A stretch of 64,000 bases of DNA from an uncultured Bacilli bacterium (GCA_947627805.1 CANQXB010000001.1:1-64000), one strand, 5' to 3'. Counted from the first letter of the stretch, positions 36,294 to 45,720 are shown. Translations and numbers: made by a program. Notes: generated by a model not told the origin, from the letters alone.

Positions 36294-36554
36294 CTAAAAC
36301 GAGACATAATTAATTTGTATATCTGTAGATAAAATATGATTACTCATCTTCATACCAATTTCACCCGTGTAATCTTCAGGGCCGCATAACATAATCTCGC
36401 TGATTTGTCCTTTAAATTTTTCTAATATAATATCAATAGTTGGTATTAATTCTGAATACCAAAATTGATTAGAATACATTTCTGTATTAGTAGATTCTTC
36501 TAATACAGTTAAAGTCAGTTTAGAAGTAGGAAAAGCTCTAATTATAATTATCAT
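36294..36554 (-). CDS. Small hypothetical protein, 86 aa
   Basis: I start at ATG 36554, whose ATGA overlaps the preceding stop (translational coupling); the frame extends 24 bp upstream inside the preceding gene. The product begins IIIIRAFPTSK and looks like a small alpha/beta protein, with a PEDYTGEIGMKMS segment. No family is recognised. It is part of the same early unit as dUTPase. Confidence 0.65.
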   Translation of the reverse strand: MIIIIRAFPTSKLTLTVLEESTNTEMYSNQFWYSELIPTIDIILEKFKGQISEIMLCGPEDYTGEIGMKMSNHILSTDIQINYVSF

Positions 36555-36928
36555 ATTTTTACGACCCAATCTGTACAATTAAATAAAGTATACATGCGAG
36601 GTTCTTCATCATCATAACTTTGTACCCAACATTCATAATAATGATTATTATGAGAATAATCAATACTCAAAATAACCCCTCTTGTTTCAAGACATTCTCT
36701 TAATTCTTTGATAAATTTATCATAGTCTTGATCTTGGAAATAAAAAATAATAAAGTCATGTATTTCACGACAATATAACAAGAAATAATCGTTTTTCTTA
36801 TAATTATAGGATAACCATGCACCTACACTAGCTAATTGTAATTTAACACTTTTTTTACTTGGCTTATCCATTTGTTTTAACAAGTTTTTATTTAAATCAT
36901 ATGCATTCCCTAGTGCAATATCAGCCAT
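36551..36928 (-). CDS. Hypothetical early protein, 125 aa
   Basis: The ATG at 36928 follows AAAGGAG and is the first gene after the promoter at 36967-36995. The product begins with a helical region and has many aromatic residues in its C-terminal half (HNNHYYECWVQSYDDEEPRMYT). I recognise no family. As first gene of a unit that also holds dUTPase and the resolvase, it may be made early and strongly. Confidence 0.65.
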   Translation of the reverse strand: MADIALGNAYDLNKNLLKQMDKPSKKSVKLQLASVGAWLSYNYKKNDYFLLYCREIHDFIIFYFQDQDYDKFIKELRECLETRGVILSIDYSHNNHYYECWVQSYDDEEPRMYTLFNCTDWVVKI

Positions 36929-36966
36929 TTTACTCCTTTATTCTTTTTTTATTTACTATATTATAT

Positions 36967-36995
36967 AGTATAACATTATTTTTTTGTCTTGTCAA
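36967..36995 (-). promoter_or_regulatory. Strong sigma-70-type promoter
   Basis: On the - strand TTGACA (36995-36990) and TATACT (36972-36967) are 17 bp apart, with TG one base upstream of the -10. It overlaps the last codons of nrdG. The region around the -10 is a near-perfect AT-rich palindrome (TACTATATAATATAGTA), also found in similar form at the promoter near 51100. Confidence 0.88.
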
Positions 36996-37465
36996 ATCTA
37001 ATTACTTGTTGATTGCGGGAACCACACCATCTCAGCCCTAAATCTTTTTCATCTTCTATAAAAGGACCCGCTACTAATACATCAACTTTTTCTAATATTT
37101 CTTTTAATTGTCTATTATTTATATTGGTTAAAAATTCATATTCATATCCTGTATATAACCAAATTTTTATATGAGGAAATATTAAACGTACTTCTCGCAA
37201 TAATTGGTTTAAATCTTTCCAATTGCATTCTTCAAGTGGTTCTCCGCCAAGAATGCTGAGTCTAGTTATTACAGGGTTATTTAAATATTGAAAAAGAGTT
37301 TCTTTTGTCTCTTGGATAAATTTTTCACCAGCATCAAAACTCCAAGTCTCTGGCTGAAAACATCCTTTACAATGAATTGAGCTAAGAGCAGCCTTGAACA
37401 AACAACGCAACACCTATTCCTTCTCCATTAGATATATCAAGCGGTCTGATCGTGGCATACCTCAT
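36976..37465 (-). CDS. nrdG: Anaerobic ribonucleotide reductase activase NrdG, interrupted by a 7-nt element
   Basis: Radical-SAM activase that installs the glycyl radical on NrdD. The start is ATG 37465 with AGGAGGTGA upstream. The canonical N-terminus MRYATIRPLDISNGEGIG then VALFVQGCS is encoded up to 37385, where a TAG stop (37384-37382) follows at once. The rest (IHCKGCFQPETW onward) continues in another frame. Leaving out 7 nt gives a 160-residue protein with the exact CX3CX2C iron-sulfur motif (CSIHCKGC), the normal length. Simple +1 frameshifting would give CX5C, which does not match the family. See the recoding element at 37378-37387. The upstream endonuclease gene overlaps the start by 29 bp. 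Confidence 0.85.
37378..37387 (-). other. Putative 7-nt translational bypass element in nrdG
   Basis: Reading the - strand: take-off codon TCT (37387-37385, Ser), stop TAG (37384-37382), single C (37381), landing codon TCA (37380-37378, Ser), then ATT CAT TGT. Skipping from TCT to TCA removes 7 nt and restores the radical-SAM motif. The layout (take-off codon next to a stop, synonymous landing codon) is that of T4 gene 60 with a much shorter gap. The mechanism is inferred. Confidence 0.6.
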
Positions 37466-38360
37466 TAGCATCACCTCCTATAATAAAAGTGCTAGTTTCT
37501 AACAGTAAATCTTCTATTATTAAATTATTATAATGCCAATAAGGAATTCTAATAATTGGAATATTGTTATCAAAACAATATTGATTCTTAAATTGGTCTT
37601 TATTTTTAATTTTTTGTAAATCCATAGGAGTTCTTGCCCAAGTATTACTTTTGTAATGTTGTCGTCCGTCAAATTCAATGATATATTTGTTATTAACGTA
37701 AAAGTCAAAACGTAAAGATCTTTTAGAATTATTGTAAAATAATTTAGGAGCATATTCTTGAATATAAGGAATATTTGCTTGATTTAATAATGTTTTAATT
37801 TTTTCTTCTCCTTTAGAAAAGGAAATACAACCACAACTAATAGTGTCATTTGCAATCAAATGATTGCCATATATATCTTTAATTGTGCCACATTCGCATT
37901 TACAAGTATATTTCACCCCATTTGTAACACGATCATTCCATGTTTGTGTTTGAGAAGGTTCGATGACTGTTAATAATCCAAATTTTTGACCAGATAAATT
38001 ATTTCTTAATTTTGTTTCCTTACATTGTGAGCTACCACAACTTTTTGTTTTTCCAGTTCTTAAATGATTTTTATAGACAGATAAAATTTTTCCACAATTA
38101 CATTGACAAATATATTTTTGGCTATTATTTTCATCTTTTTTTAAAACCATTAATTTACCGAATCGTTTCCCTATATCATCTATTTTTTGAGCGCACCCAC
38201 AGCTTTTGGTGCGCCCTTTCCTTAGTTCTGATCCATAAATACTTTTTATAGTACCACAATCACATTGACAAATCCAGTATCCACGCTGTTTAGTATTATC
38301 TCGTTTTAATACTGTCCATTTACCATATCTATGCCCTGTTTCATCTATTAATCTAGGCAT
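37437..38360 (-). CDS. Free-standing homing endonuclease: zinc-ribbon repeats plus Vsr-like nuclease, 307 aa
   Basis: The ATG at 38360 overlaps the nrdD stop (TAATG), and the 3' end overlaps the nrdG start, so it is inserted precisely between two partner genes. There are three repeats of a Cys4 ribbon (about residues 28-56, 80-107, 145-178; pattern CxCxCG...G..L...T.SCGC) preceded by the G.RFG.L.V motif typical of DNA-binding modules in phage endonucleases. The C-terminal domain has IIEFDGRQHY then IPIIRIPYWH, as in the EDxHD/Vsr-type endonuclease fold. It is expected to nick or cut the cognate locus lacking it and so spread. Analogous free-standing nucleases lie between nrd genes in T4-like phages. 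Confidence 0.8.
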   Translation of the reverse strand: MPRLIDETGHRYGKWTVLKRDNTKQRGYWICQCDCGTIKSIYGSELRKGRTKSCGCAQKIDDIGKRFGKLMVLKKDENNSQKYICQCNCGKILSVYKNHLRTGKTKSCGSSQCKETKLRNNLSGQKFGLLTVIEPSQTQTWNDRVTNGVKYTCKCECGTIKDIYGNHLIANDTISCGCISFSKGEEKIKTLLNQANIPYIQEYAPKLFYNNSKRSLRFDFYVNNKYIIEFDGRQHYKSNTWARTPMDLQKIKNKDQFKNQYCFDNNIPIIRIPYWHYNNLIIEDLLLETSTFIIGGDANEVCHDQTA

Positions 38361-40585
38361 TAATAATCCTCTTCGTTATGGTCGGTCACATGAATAAATC
38401 TGTGGTACATTTCATCAGCACGTCCTTCATTAAAAGCGCTTGTACTGATGTAGCCACATACTCGTCGAGCAACATTCATTCTTTCAAAATTACGATTGCC
38501 ACATTGTGGACATTCAAAATAGTGTTTACCATTTTCATCTTCATGAAGGATAATTTCTCCCTCAAAGCCGCAATCCATGCAATTATCTAGTTTTGTGTTA
38601 AACTCACAGTACATAATCTTATCATACATAAACTTAAGCAATGCTAAAATTACTTCGAGATTATTTTGAAGATTAGTTGTTTCAATATAACTAATACATC
38701 CTCCTGGACTTAGTTTTTGAAATTCAGCTTCTTTTTTAATTTTATCCCAAGGAGTGATAGGTTCTTCTACCCACACATGATAACTATTAGTTACATAATC
38801 TCTATCTGTGATGCCTGGGATAATACCAAACTTTTCTTGTAATTTGCGGGCAAATTTATAAGTTGTAGTTTCAATAGGTGTGCCATATACGCTATAATCT
38901 ACAGGTTCTTGCTTACGCCATTCTATACATTTATCATTCATAAATTGCAATACTCGTAAAGCAAAATCCCGGCCTTTAGGCTGCGTATGACTTTCACCTG
39001 TAATTACCAGAGCGGTTTCATATAAACCAACATACCCTAGGCTAGAAGTAAAATGTTTTTCTGCGATAACTTTTCCAACAGGCTCATCAGCTTCTAATCT
39101 TGACAATGCTCCATATTGCCAAAGAATAGGATTAACTTCCGCGGGTGTATCTTGTAATCTTTCCCAACGAACTCTTTGAACATCATGACAAAGTTCTAAT
39201 CTTCTTTTGAGAATATCAAAAAATAATTTTTCTAATTCTTCTTCATTTGTTGGAGCGCCATCTTGTCTCCAATATATATCATCTATCATTGCCTTTGCGG
39301 TTAATGCTGTATCAATTAAATTTACAGTGGTAACACCTATATTGCCTCTACCATAAAATTCTGGTTTACCTTCCTGATTTAGGTAGGTATCTGTTAAAAA
39401 GCTTCTACATCCCATACACGGATAGCAATCCCCAGTTCCTGCAGGATTAATTTTTTGTTCTTTCATAACTTTTTCAGAGATGTAATCAGGTACCATCCTT
39501 TTTGCAGTACATTCTGCGGCGAGTTCTGTAAGATACCAATAAGGAGCATCTTCTGTAATATTATCCTCTTCAAGAACGTAAAGTAATTTAGGAAATGCTA
39601 CTGTAACATATTGTCCAGCTTCATTTTTCATACCTTGAATACGTTGCCGCAACGTTTCTTCAATTAACATTGCAACTTCTTCTTTATATTCTTCAGTTTC
39701 TCCTAAATACATACAAATACTAACAAAAGGAGTTTGTGCGCGTGCCACACAGAAAGAATTAATCTGATAGTTTAAAGTTTGGATAGCATCTTGTACTTCT
39801 TTGCGAGTATCTTTCATAGCCAAAACTTCAACTTGTTTAGGAGTTAAGTCCTCTTCCATATATTTTTCAAGATAACGTTCATAAGAATCTCGCACAAAAG
39901 GCGCTAAATGAGTTAAAGTAATAGTTAAACCACCATATTGTGCACCACTTACTGCCGCAATAATTTGTGAGGCAATAGTGGCAGCTGTAATAAGACGATG
40001 CGGTTTTTCAATCATAACACCATTAATAACCGTGCCATTTTGTAACATATCTTCAAGATTAACTAAGCAACAATTTGTATAAGTCCTTTCTGCGGAAAAG
40101 TCCATATCATGAATATGAATTTCTCCTGCATCGTGAGCTGCTACAGCCTCTCTTGGAAAAATAAAAGTGCGGGCAAGATCTGTATCTACAATACCCGCAA
40201 TATAATCTCGTTGAGTTACAGCTAAACGAGCATCTTTATTACTATTTTCTGTACGCCAATATTCATTATTACCTTGAATCATCTCTAGGATTTCTGCTTC
40301 ATTACGATGTTGCCTCGCTAATTCTCTTTTATATCTATATCTAATATAAGCCTTAGCTTCATCATAATATCCCCACACCATTAATGCAGTTTCAACCAAA
40401 TCTTGGATTTCTTCTACAGAAATAATAGGATTAGGCCAATTTTGAATTAGTTGATCAATTTCTGTTAAAATTTCAGTATCTTCAAATTCCCTTTCTAATT
40501 CTTCAAAAGCACCTGCTATAGCGACAGAAATACGTTCCAAGTCGTAAGGCACTAATGATTCATCACGTTTCATTACTTGAATCAT
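38360..40585 (-). CDS. nrdD: Anaerobic ribonucleoside-triphosphate reductase NrdD, 741 aa
   Basis: Reduces NTPs to dNTPs using a glycyl radical, so it works only without oxygen. I start at ATG 40585 because AAGGAG is 7 bp upstream; the ATG at 40591 is too close to the site. An ATP-cone allosteric domain covers about residues 1-90. The catalytic barrel follows, with CYPCMGCRSFL and the formate/Cys site region. A C-terminal four-Cys zinc site (CMDCGFEGE and CPQCGNRNF) precedes the glycyl radical loop RRVCGYIS (Gly about residue 711). Length and motif order are complete. Its activase nrdG lies downstream, separated by the endonuclease gene. Confidence 0.95.
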   Translation of the reverse strand: MIQVMKRDESLVPYDLERISVAIAGAFEELEREFEDTEILTEIDQLIQNWPNPIISVEEIQDLVETALMVWGYYDEAKAYIRYRYKRELARQHRNEAEILEMIQGNNEYWRTENSNKDARLAVTQRDYIAGIVDTDLARTFIFPREAVAAHDAGEIHIHDMDFSAERTYTNCCLVNLEDMLQNGTVINGVMIEKPHRLITAATIASQIIAAVSGAQYGGLTITLTHLAPFVRDSYERYLEKYMEEDLTPKQVEVLAMKDTRKEVQDAIQTLNYQINSFCVARAQTPFVSICMYLGETEEYKEEVAMLIEETLRQRIQGMKNEAGQYVTVAFPKLLYVLEEDNITEDAPYWYLTELAAECTAKRMVPDYISEKVMKEQKINPAGTGDCYPCMGCRSFLTDTYLNQEGKPEFYGRGNIGVTTVNLIDTALTAKAMIDDIYWRQDGAPTNEEELEKLFFDILKRRLELCHDVQRVRWERLQDTPAEVNPILWQYGALSRLEADEPVGKVIAEKHFTSSLGYVGLYETALVITGESHTQPKGRDFALRVLQFMNDKCIEWRKQEPVDYSVYGTPIETTTYKFARKLQEKFGIIPGITDRDYVTNSYHVWVEEPITPWDKIKKEAEFQKLSPGGCISYIETTNLQNNLEVILALLKFMYDKIMYCEFNTKLDNCMDCGFEGEIILHEDENGKHYFECPQCGNRNFERMNVARRVCGYISTSAFNEGRADEMYHRFIHVTDHNEEDY

Positions 40586-40643
40586 ATGCATACTCCTTAA
40601 AAAATCCGACTATTTTATTTATATGAAAAAACTAAAACTAAGA

Positions 40644-41252
40644 TTATTGTATCTTGCCCATTAGCTGCAAACGACGTAGAATAGAATTTACTGCTTTTAT
40701 ACTAGCTTGTTCTCCTCCTGTATTATGAATAATAAGAGGTTCAATAATAGAATTTCTATGTAGCCATCTTTTAAATCCAGCAAAATCTTTATAATCAACA
40801 GCTAGCCGTCTAAAAAATTCAAATGACCATTTACCTTCTCTATCATGGCTACGTATAAGTCTTTCTTTTGTATTAGTTTCCAAAAGTACAGGTAGAACAG
40901 CGTCAAATAATGTACTGTTAATAATATTGCGGACGCCCGCTGGATCAAAAATTGCAATATTAAATCCATCTGCAATTTCATCTGCGGACGTTCCATAGTA
41001 CCAACCATTAAAATCTGTATATTCTAAATATTTTCCTTCTGCGGCCCTCTTTAAAAATTGTTCAGAAGAAAGATAGTGATAATGAACACCATTATTTTCT
41101 CCTTTGCGTTTTGGTCTAGTAGTATCACTAATCATAATATGGCAAGGATAACTTTTAGCTTGTAGCACTCGGTTAAGTTTCATTGCAACCGTGTCTTTAC
41201 CAGCTGCGCTCTTTCCGCATAAAAGTATTAAAGTTTTACCCATTAGTTTCAT
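40644..41252 (-). CDS. gmk: Guanylate kinase-like nucleotide kinase, 202 aa
   Basis: P-loop kinase with Walker A LCGKSAAGKDT near the N-terminus and the guanylate-kinase nucleotide-binding segment SDTTRPKRKGE-NGVHYHYLSSEQF, followed by YGTSADEI. It probably phosphorylates (d)GMP for DNA synthesis; other deoxynucleotide monophosphates are possible. The start overlaps the end of dnaE by 17 bp. ATG 41252 is used, but ATG 41243 (MGKTLILL) is also reasonable. The C-terminal half differs from cellular Gmk, as in other phage versions. Confidence 0.8.
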   Translation of the reverse strand: MKLMGKTLILLCGKSAAGKDTVAMKLNRVLQAKSYPCHIMISDTTRPKRKGENNGVHYHYLSSEQFLKRAAEGKYLEYTDFNGWYYGTSADEIADGFNIAIFDPAGVRNIINSTLFDAVLPVLLETNTKERLIRSHDREGKWSFEFFRRLAVDYKDFAGFKRWLHRNSIIEPLIIHNTGGEQASIKAVNSILRRLQLMGKIQ

Positions 41253-44200
41253 CCCATCTCTTATTAGTCATATCAAAGCTACCATCACTATGAATTTCTG
41301 TAATTTTATATAATTGATGCGAAGGAGTCTTGCTATATGCTTTTGCTATAAACATATCTCCTCTTCTGTATCCATTTACAACTACTAAAGTACCTTTTGA
41401 GAACCAACTTGCTTCCCGCACTTTTTTTGTACCATCTGGCATCACTTCACTTATGCGGCGATTATATTTTGCATAATAATCTCTATTAAATTTAACAAAA
41501 ACAACTCCACTATTTGGTGTTAAAATAGATATGGTTGATTTTATATCATCTTTTGCTACTACAGTTCCCGCTATGCGGCAAGTTTCAAAAATAGGAATTT
41601 CAATACCACTTCTTTTAAAAGTATATTCTACAGGCGGATATTCTGGTAAATCTTTATATTCCCGCACATGTTCTAATTCTAGACGTGCTTCCCGCAATTC
41701 ATGATCATGATAATAACAACCTAAACTATCCATTTCCCATTTTGATAATGAGCCTTCAGCATATTTTTTCCATTGCTCTTGGAATAATGCATCATTTAAT
41801 TGTTCTAATAATTCAATTTTATGTTTTGTTATATATTCTTTTGCGGGAGCCATAGCTTTATCGTAGCATTTCTTTTTCCATATTTCTTTATCTATTGCTA
41901 AATCATTATTAAAAGGTTCTAATAAATCAATATCAAAAAATTGTTCATAAAAATCATAATAATTATCTTTAATAATATATTTACCATTTTTTAATACATT
42001 TTTTAATGCTTTATTAAAAACAAATACTCTTTTTTGAAAATCTAACTCTTCTGGCAATAAATTTCTTTGATTTAAACCGTTAAAATTTTGCATAGTTACA
42101 CGTTTTTTAGGTTCGCTGCATATGTTCATATAATCTTGCATTACTTCTATACGATTTTTAAATTGATCAAAAGCTCCAGCTTTAATCAAAGATACTATAA
42201 CAGTTTTATTTGCAGAAGTTTTTTCTAAAACATCCTCTAATCCTTTATATGGACGATTATCTATAATCTCTTGGATAATCTCTCCACCAACTCCATTAAG
42301 TCCTTTCATTCCAAAAAGTATTTGATTATTTTCTACGTCTGGTTCAAACATATATAATGATTTATTTATATCAATTAAAGATATATGAATACCATGGTTC
42401 ATCATATTACCTACAGCTGTAGCAATTTTATCATAGTTTGTACTTGCATCTTCATCTAGTCCGCTATCTACTCGTAAACATGCAGTATTCCAATAAATAG
42501 GATTATAATATGTAGCTAGATAAACAGTCTGCAGCCCCACATATGAGTATGCCAAGGAATGGATCAGAGAGAATGAATATCCTAGTTGGATCTTAATCAA
42601 CACTTCCCAAACATATTCTCCTAAAGCAGTAGACTTAGCTGATTCTAATACTTTTTTCTGAAGCTGCGGGATTTCCTCCATTCTTTTCTTTGCACAGACT
42701 TTCCTAGCCCAATTTGCATCCTCTAAGCTAAATCCGCAGATATCTGGATCCATTAAGATCATCATCATATCTTCTTGCTGCGCGGGCGTACCATAACTAT
42801 CTTTACAATATTTCTCTAACACATGCTGTTCTGCTTTAGTTAAACCCCAACGATTCATTTCATCATACCATAAAAACAAATTATTTTTTAATCTTTGATA
42901 TCTGTCTGTCGGTGTTTCGCCACCTTTTTCTTGAGCCATTAACCGCATAACAGAATTACAAGTTGCCATTTCTTTAGGGCTATGTGGCTTTAAAGTTTTG
43001 ATAGTTTGTGCACCTACCATACTATCAAATTGAAAGAACTTTAGAATATTACCTGAAACTGCAGCTTCCCACAATTTTTCATCATTAATTGGCAATACAT
43101 CTGGATGTAAATATTTATTATAAAGCTGTCGCAGACTTAAATTTGCTTCTACTTCTTCATGTTCTTGAAGAATTTGGAGGCACTGGGTAATCACGTCCTG
43201 AATCTCTGTCACCAAAAAGTCATATTTAACTGATCCAACTTCCTCTTCGTCATGAAGAGAAAACTGCGTTGTGATCGCTCCATTGCGGGCCTTCATGAAA
43301 CACGAAGATTCATATGGATCATCATCATAAAAAACTACTCCAGATGCATGGATACCTCTACGTGAAATTAACCCTTCAATCTTTTCAATAATTTCTAATA
43401 GTCCAGGATATTTATTTACTTCTTGAATAAATGCTTTAACAGGTTTTCTATCTTTTTCTTTATTCCCATTAATAACATCAGAAATTGGCCATAAAAAACC
43501 TCTTTCTACAGGAATTAAAGATGACATATATTGAGCAATATCATTATCAATACCGTGCGGAAACTCCGCTGCACTATACCCTCTACAAGCTGTTACAATT
43601 GCTGACTTGGTTGATTCTGTACCATACGTACAAACTTGAATACAACCTAATTTTCCACGTTCTTCTCTAATCCTGGCGAAAATTTCTTCTCTTTTGCTGG
43701 GGCAGATATCAATATCAATATCTGGCAATTCTGTTCGAGATTTATTTAAAAACCTCCAGTAAGGAAGAGCATTCTTCAGCGGGTCTAATTGAGTAATACC
43801 CAGCAGATAATGATTTAATCCCGAACAAGCGCTACCTCTTCCAGCTCCAACAGTGCTCCCGCATTCCCAAATTAAATCAATATATTTTTGTAAGAAAATT
43901 GGATAACTAAAAATACAGGTTCCTAACTTTTCACCAATAAATTTTTGAATATCTGCTTCTTCTTCAAGCCTACTTAAATATTTATCATTATATAAATCAA
44001 GTTCCCGCAATTTATTTAAACAATAATTTACCCAATATCTTTCTTGCGGATTGTTGCTATCCAAAAGTGAGTTAAGAACAGAATAACCAATATCTTTCTT
44101 GACTCTTGGGTAATCTGGTACATCTACTTGCGGGCAGTGCTGTTTGCGGGCAATGCTAAAATCTCCAATCTTACTATAAACTTCTAAAGTATTATTTTTT

Positions 44201-45067
44201 AATTCTTCATAATCTAAATCTGTATTTTTTAAATTTTTAATTACTTCTTCTTCTGTTTGAAGATAAGCATAACTATAAAATTCATCAACTTCTCTTTCTC
44301 CTAACTTTGAATTAAGATAAGCCTTATGAATAGGTCTATCCGCGGCAGTCAGATAATGTGCATCAGTCGTTATAACAATCTTACTATTACAATAATTTGC
44401 GACCGCTCGCATTTTATTATTAACAATCAATTGTTCTTTACTTTGTGCTGGTTGTACTTCTAAATAAAAATCATCACCAAACATTTCTTTACAAAAATTA
44501 AGATGTGCAATTAATTGTTCATTTGCTTCAATCTTACCCTGAATATTTTGTACTTTATCTGCTTTATCCATTTCAAGAATATAATAATCCACTTCTGAAC
44601 CTAAGCATGCGGAAGAGCCTATTAAATGCCCTTCTCCATATTTTTGGATAACTTCAGCAAGTTCAGATTTTAGTAGTGGGACTCTCTCCATTCCTCGGTC
44701 AAAATATGAATTAATCCAAGCTATAGAGGACAATTCTTTTAACATTTTAAAACCAAGTTCATCTTTTGCAATTAAAATAAAATGAAAATATTTTTGTCCA
44801 TTTTTCCGTTCATTAACTAAATAAATTTCATTACCGTGCGCTATTTTAAAATTAGGATTTTTATCTTTATATTTTTTTTGTAACCTATCTATTATTACAC
44901 TTGCTCCTAATGATTCATGATCGGTAATAGTGATACCTGCTAGTCCCATATCATAAGCAGATTCAATCAATTTTTCTGGTGTATTAATACAATCAAGTAA
45001 TCTTAAATTAGAGTTAAGAATAATGAGTATGTGAATGCATTTCAAAACGTCCATTACTCATTACCAT
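41236..45067 (-). CDS. dnaE: DNA polymerase III alpha subunit (DnaE type), interrupted by a 7-nt element
   Basis: Replicative polymerase. The start is ATG 45067 (MVMSNGRFEMHSHTHYS) with AGGAAGGTGA upstream; this frame encodes the HxH metal motif of the PHP domain but meets TAA at 45016-45014. The rest (NLRLLDCINTPEKL then ITITDHE onward) is in another frame. Omitting 7 nt gives one 1274-residue protein. PHP is about 1-270; the polymerase active-site motif LPDIDIDICPSKR with the catalytic Asp residues lies near residue 455; finger and beta-binding regions follow, with an OB-like C-terminus. The alternative start at 45054 (MDVLKCIHILI) has no ribosome site and would lose the HxH motif. A strong promoter lies upstream. 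Confidence 0.9.
45010..45019 (-). other. Putative 7-nt translational bypass element in dnaE
   Basis: Reading the - strand: take-off codon TCT (45019-45017, Ser), stop TAA (45016-45014), single C (45013), landing codon TCT (45012-45010), then AAT TTA AGA. Take-off and landing codons are identical, as in T4 gene 60. Skipping 7 nt joins HTHYS to NLRLLD. The element matches the nrdG one over 13 nt (TCTTARCTCWAWT). Confidence 0.6.
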
Positions 45068-45157
45068 TAACATCACCTTCCTCTCTCATAAGTGTCTATA
45101 TCAAAGATAATTACCATAGCTTAATCCTTGATACTTTTCTAGTTTTCTTATAAGAAT

Positions 45158-45186
45158 ATTATACTATAGAAAAGAGCAATTGTCAA
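45158..45186 (-). promoter_or_regulatory. Consensus sigma-70-type promoter for dnaE
   Basis: TTGACA (45186-45181) and TATAAT (45163-45158) on the - strand, 17 bp apart, both perfect. An imperfect inverted repeat (AAAGAG...AATT-GAC-AATT...CTCTTT, about 45169-45196) covers the -35 and could be an operator or a weak end signal for the methyltransferase gene. The dnaE ATG is about 90 bp downstream. Confidence 0.9.
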
Positions 45187-45194
45187 TTTACTCT

Positions 45195-45716
45195 TTATAG
45201 CAATTCAGCAAATATAAGTTTATCTGATAAAAAATTTTTACATAAATAAATAGAAGCAAAAGCAGGTGATTTTGGTTTATCTGATAAATCTAAATTATGA
45301 TGAAATCTTATTCTTTTATTAAAAATAAGTAATTCACACTGTTTAATTAAATTAAAACTTTTTTGAAGCTGTATACTTGGTAATGGCCACATAATAGCAA
45401 AAGGAATATCTAGTTTAAATAAATATTTTAATATTTCTTCTTTCTTACTAAAAGGCGGATTACTAATTATACAATCACAAGGTGGGTAAGGTATTTCAAA
45501 AAAATTTTGATCATATTCTATATGTGTATTTATTACATCATATTTTTTTGACAATATTTTAACATATTGGCTATCTTCTGTATCAAAAGGACACCAAATT
45601 GTTTTTGTATCATCAGGGATATAAGGTAGAATTGCTTCTACAGCATAACTAGGGGTATATAATTCATCTCCTTTAACCGTTCTATCACTAGTCATATATC
45701 CTATATTCATGCCCAT
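45195..45716 (-). CDS. Phage DNA adenine methyltransferase, 173 aa
   Basis: It contains the N6-adenine methylase motif IV, NPPFSKKEE, and an upstream SDRTVKGDELYTP segment found in a phage group of small orphan methylases. The classical SAM motif I is replaced by IWCPFDTEDSQ, as is usual in that group. ATG 45716 follows GAGGAA. It probably methylates adenine in phage or host DNA to protect against restriction or to mark replicated DNA. The target site cannot be read from sequence. No partner endonuclease is present nearby. Confidence 0.75.
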   Translation of the reverse strand: MGMNIGYMTSDRTVKGDELYTPSYAVEAILPYIPDDTKTIWCPFDTEDSQYVKILSKKYDVINTHIEYDQNFFEIPYPPCDCIISNPPFSKKEEILKYLFKLDIPFAIMWPLPSIQLQKSFNLIKQCELLIFNKRIRFHHNLDLSDKPKSPAFASIYLCKNFLSDKLIFAELL

Positions 45717-45720
45717 ATAT

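Noticed and set aside
37378..37413. Simple +1 programmed frameshift in nrdG and dnaE at TCT-TAR
   Set aside because: It would add two residues inside CX3CX2C of NrdG, and Ser-tRNA re-pairing after a one-base slip (UCU to CUU in both genes) is poor. A 7-nt hop to a synonymous codon fits both genes.
45010..45054. dnaE starting at the in-frame ATG 45054 (MDVLKCIHILI...) with no frameshift
   Set aside because: This start lacks a ribosome site and gives a nonsense N-terminus, while the overlapping frame has a good site and the exact HxH PHP motif. A broken frame with recoding explains the sequence better.
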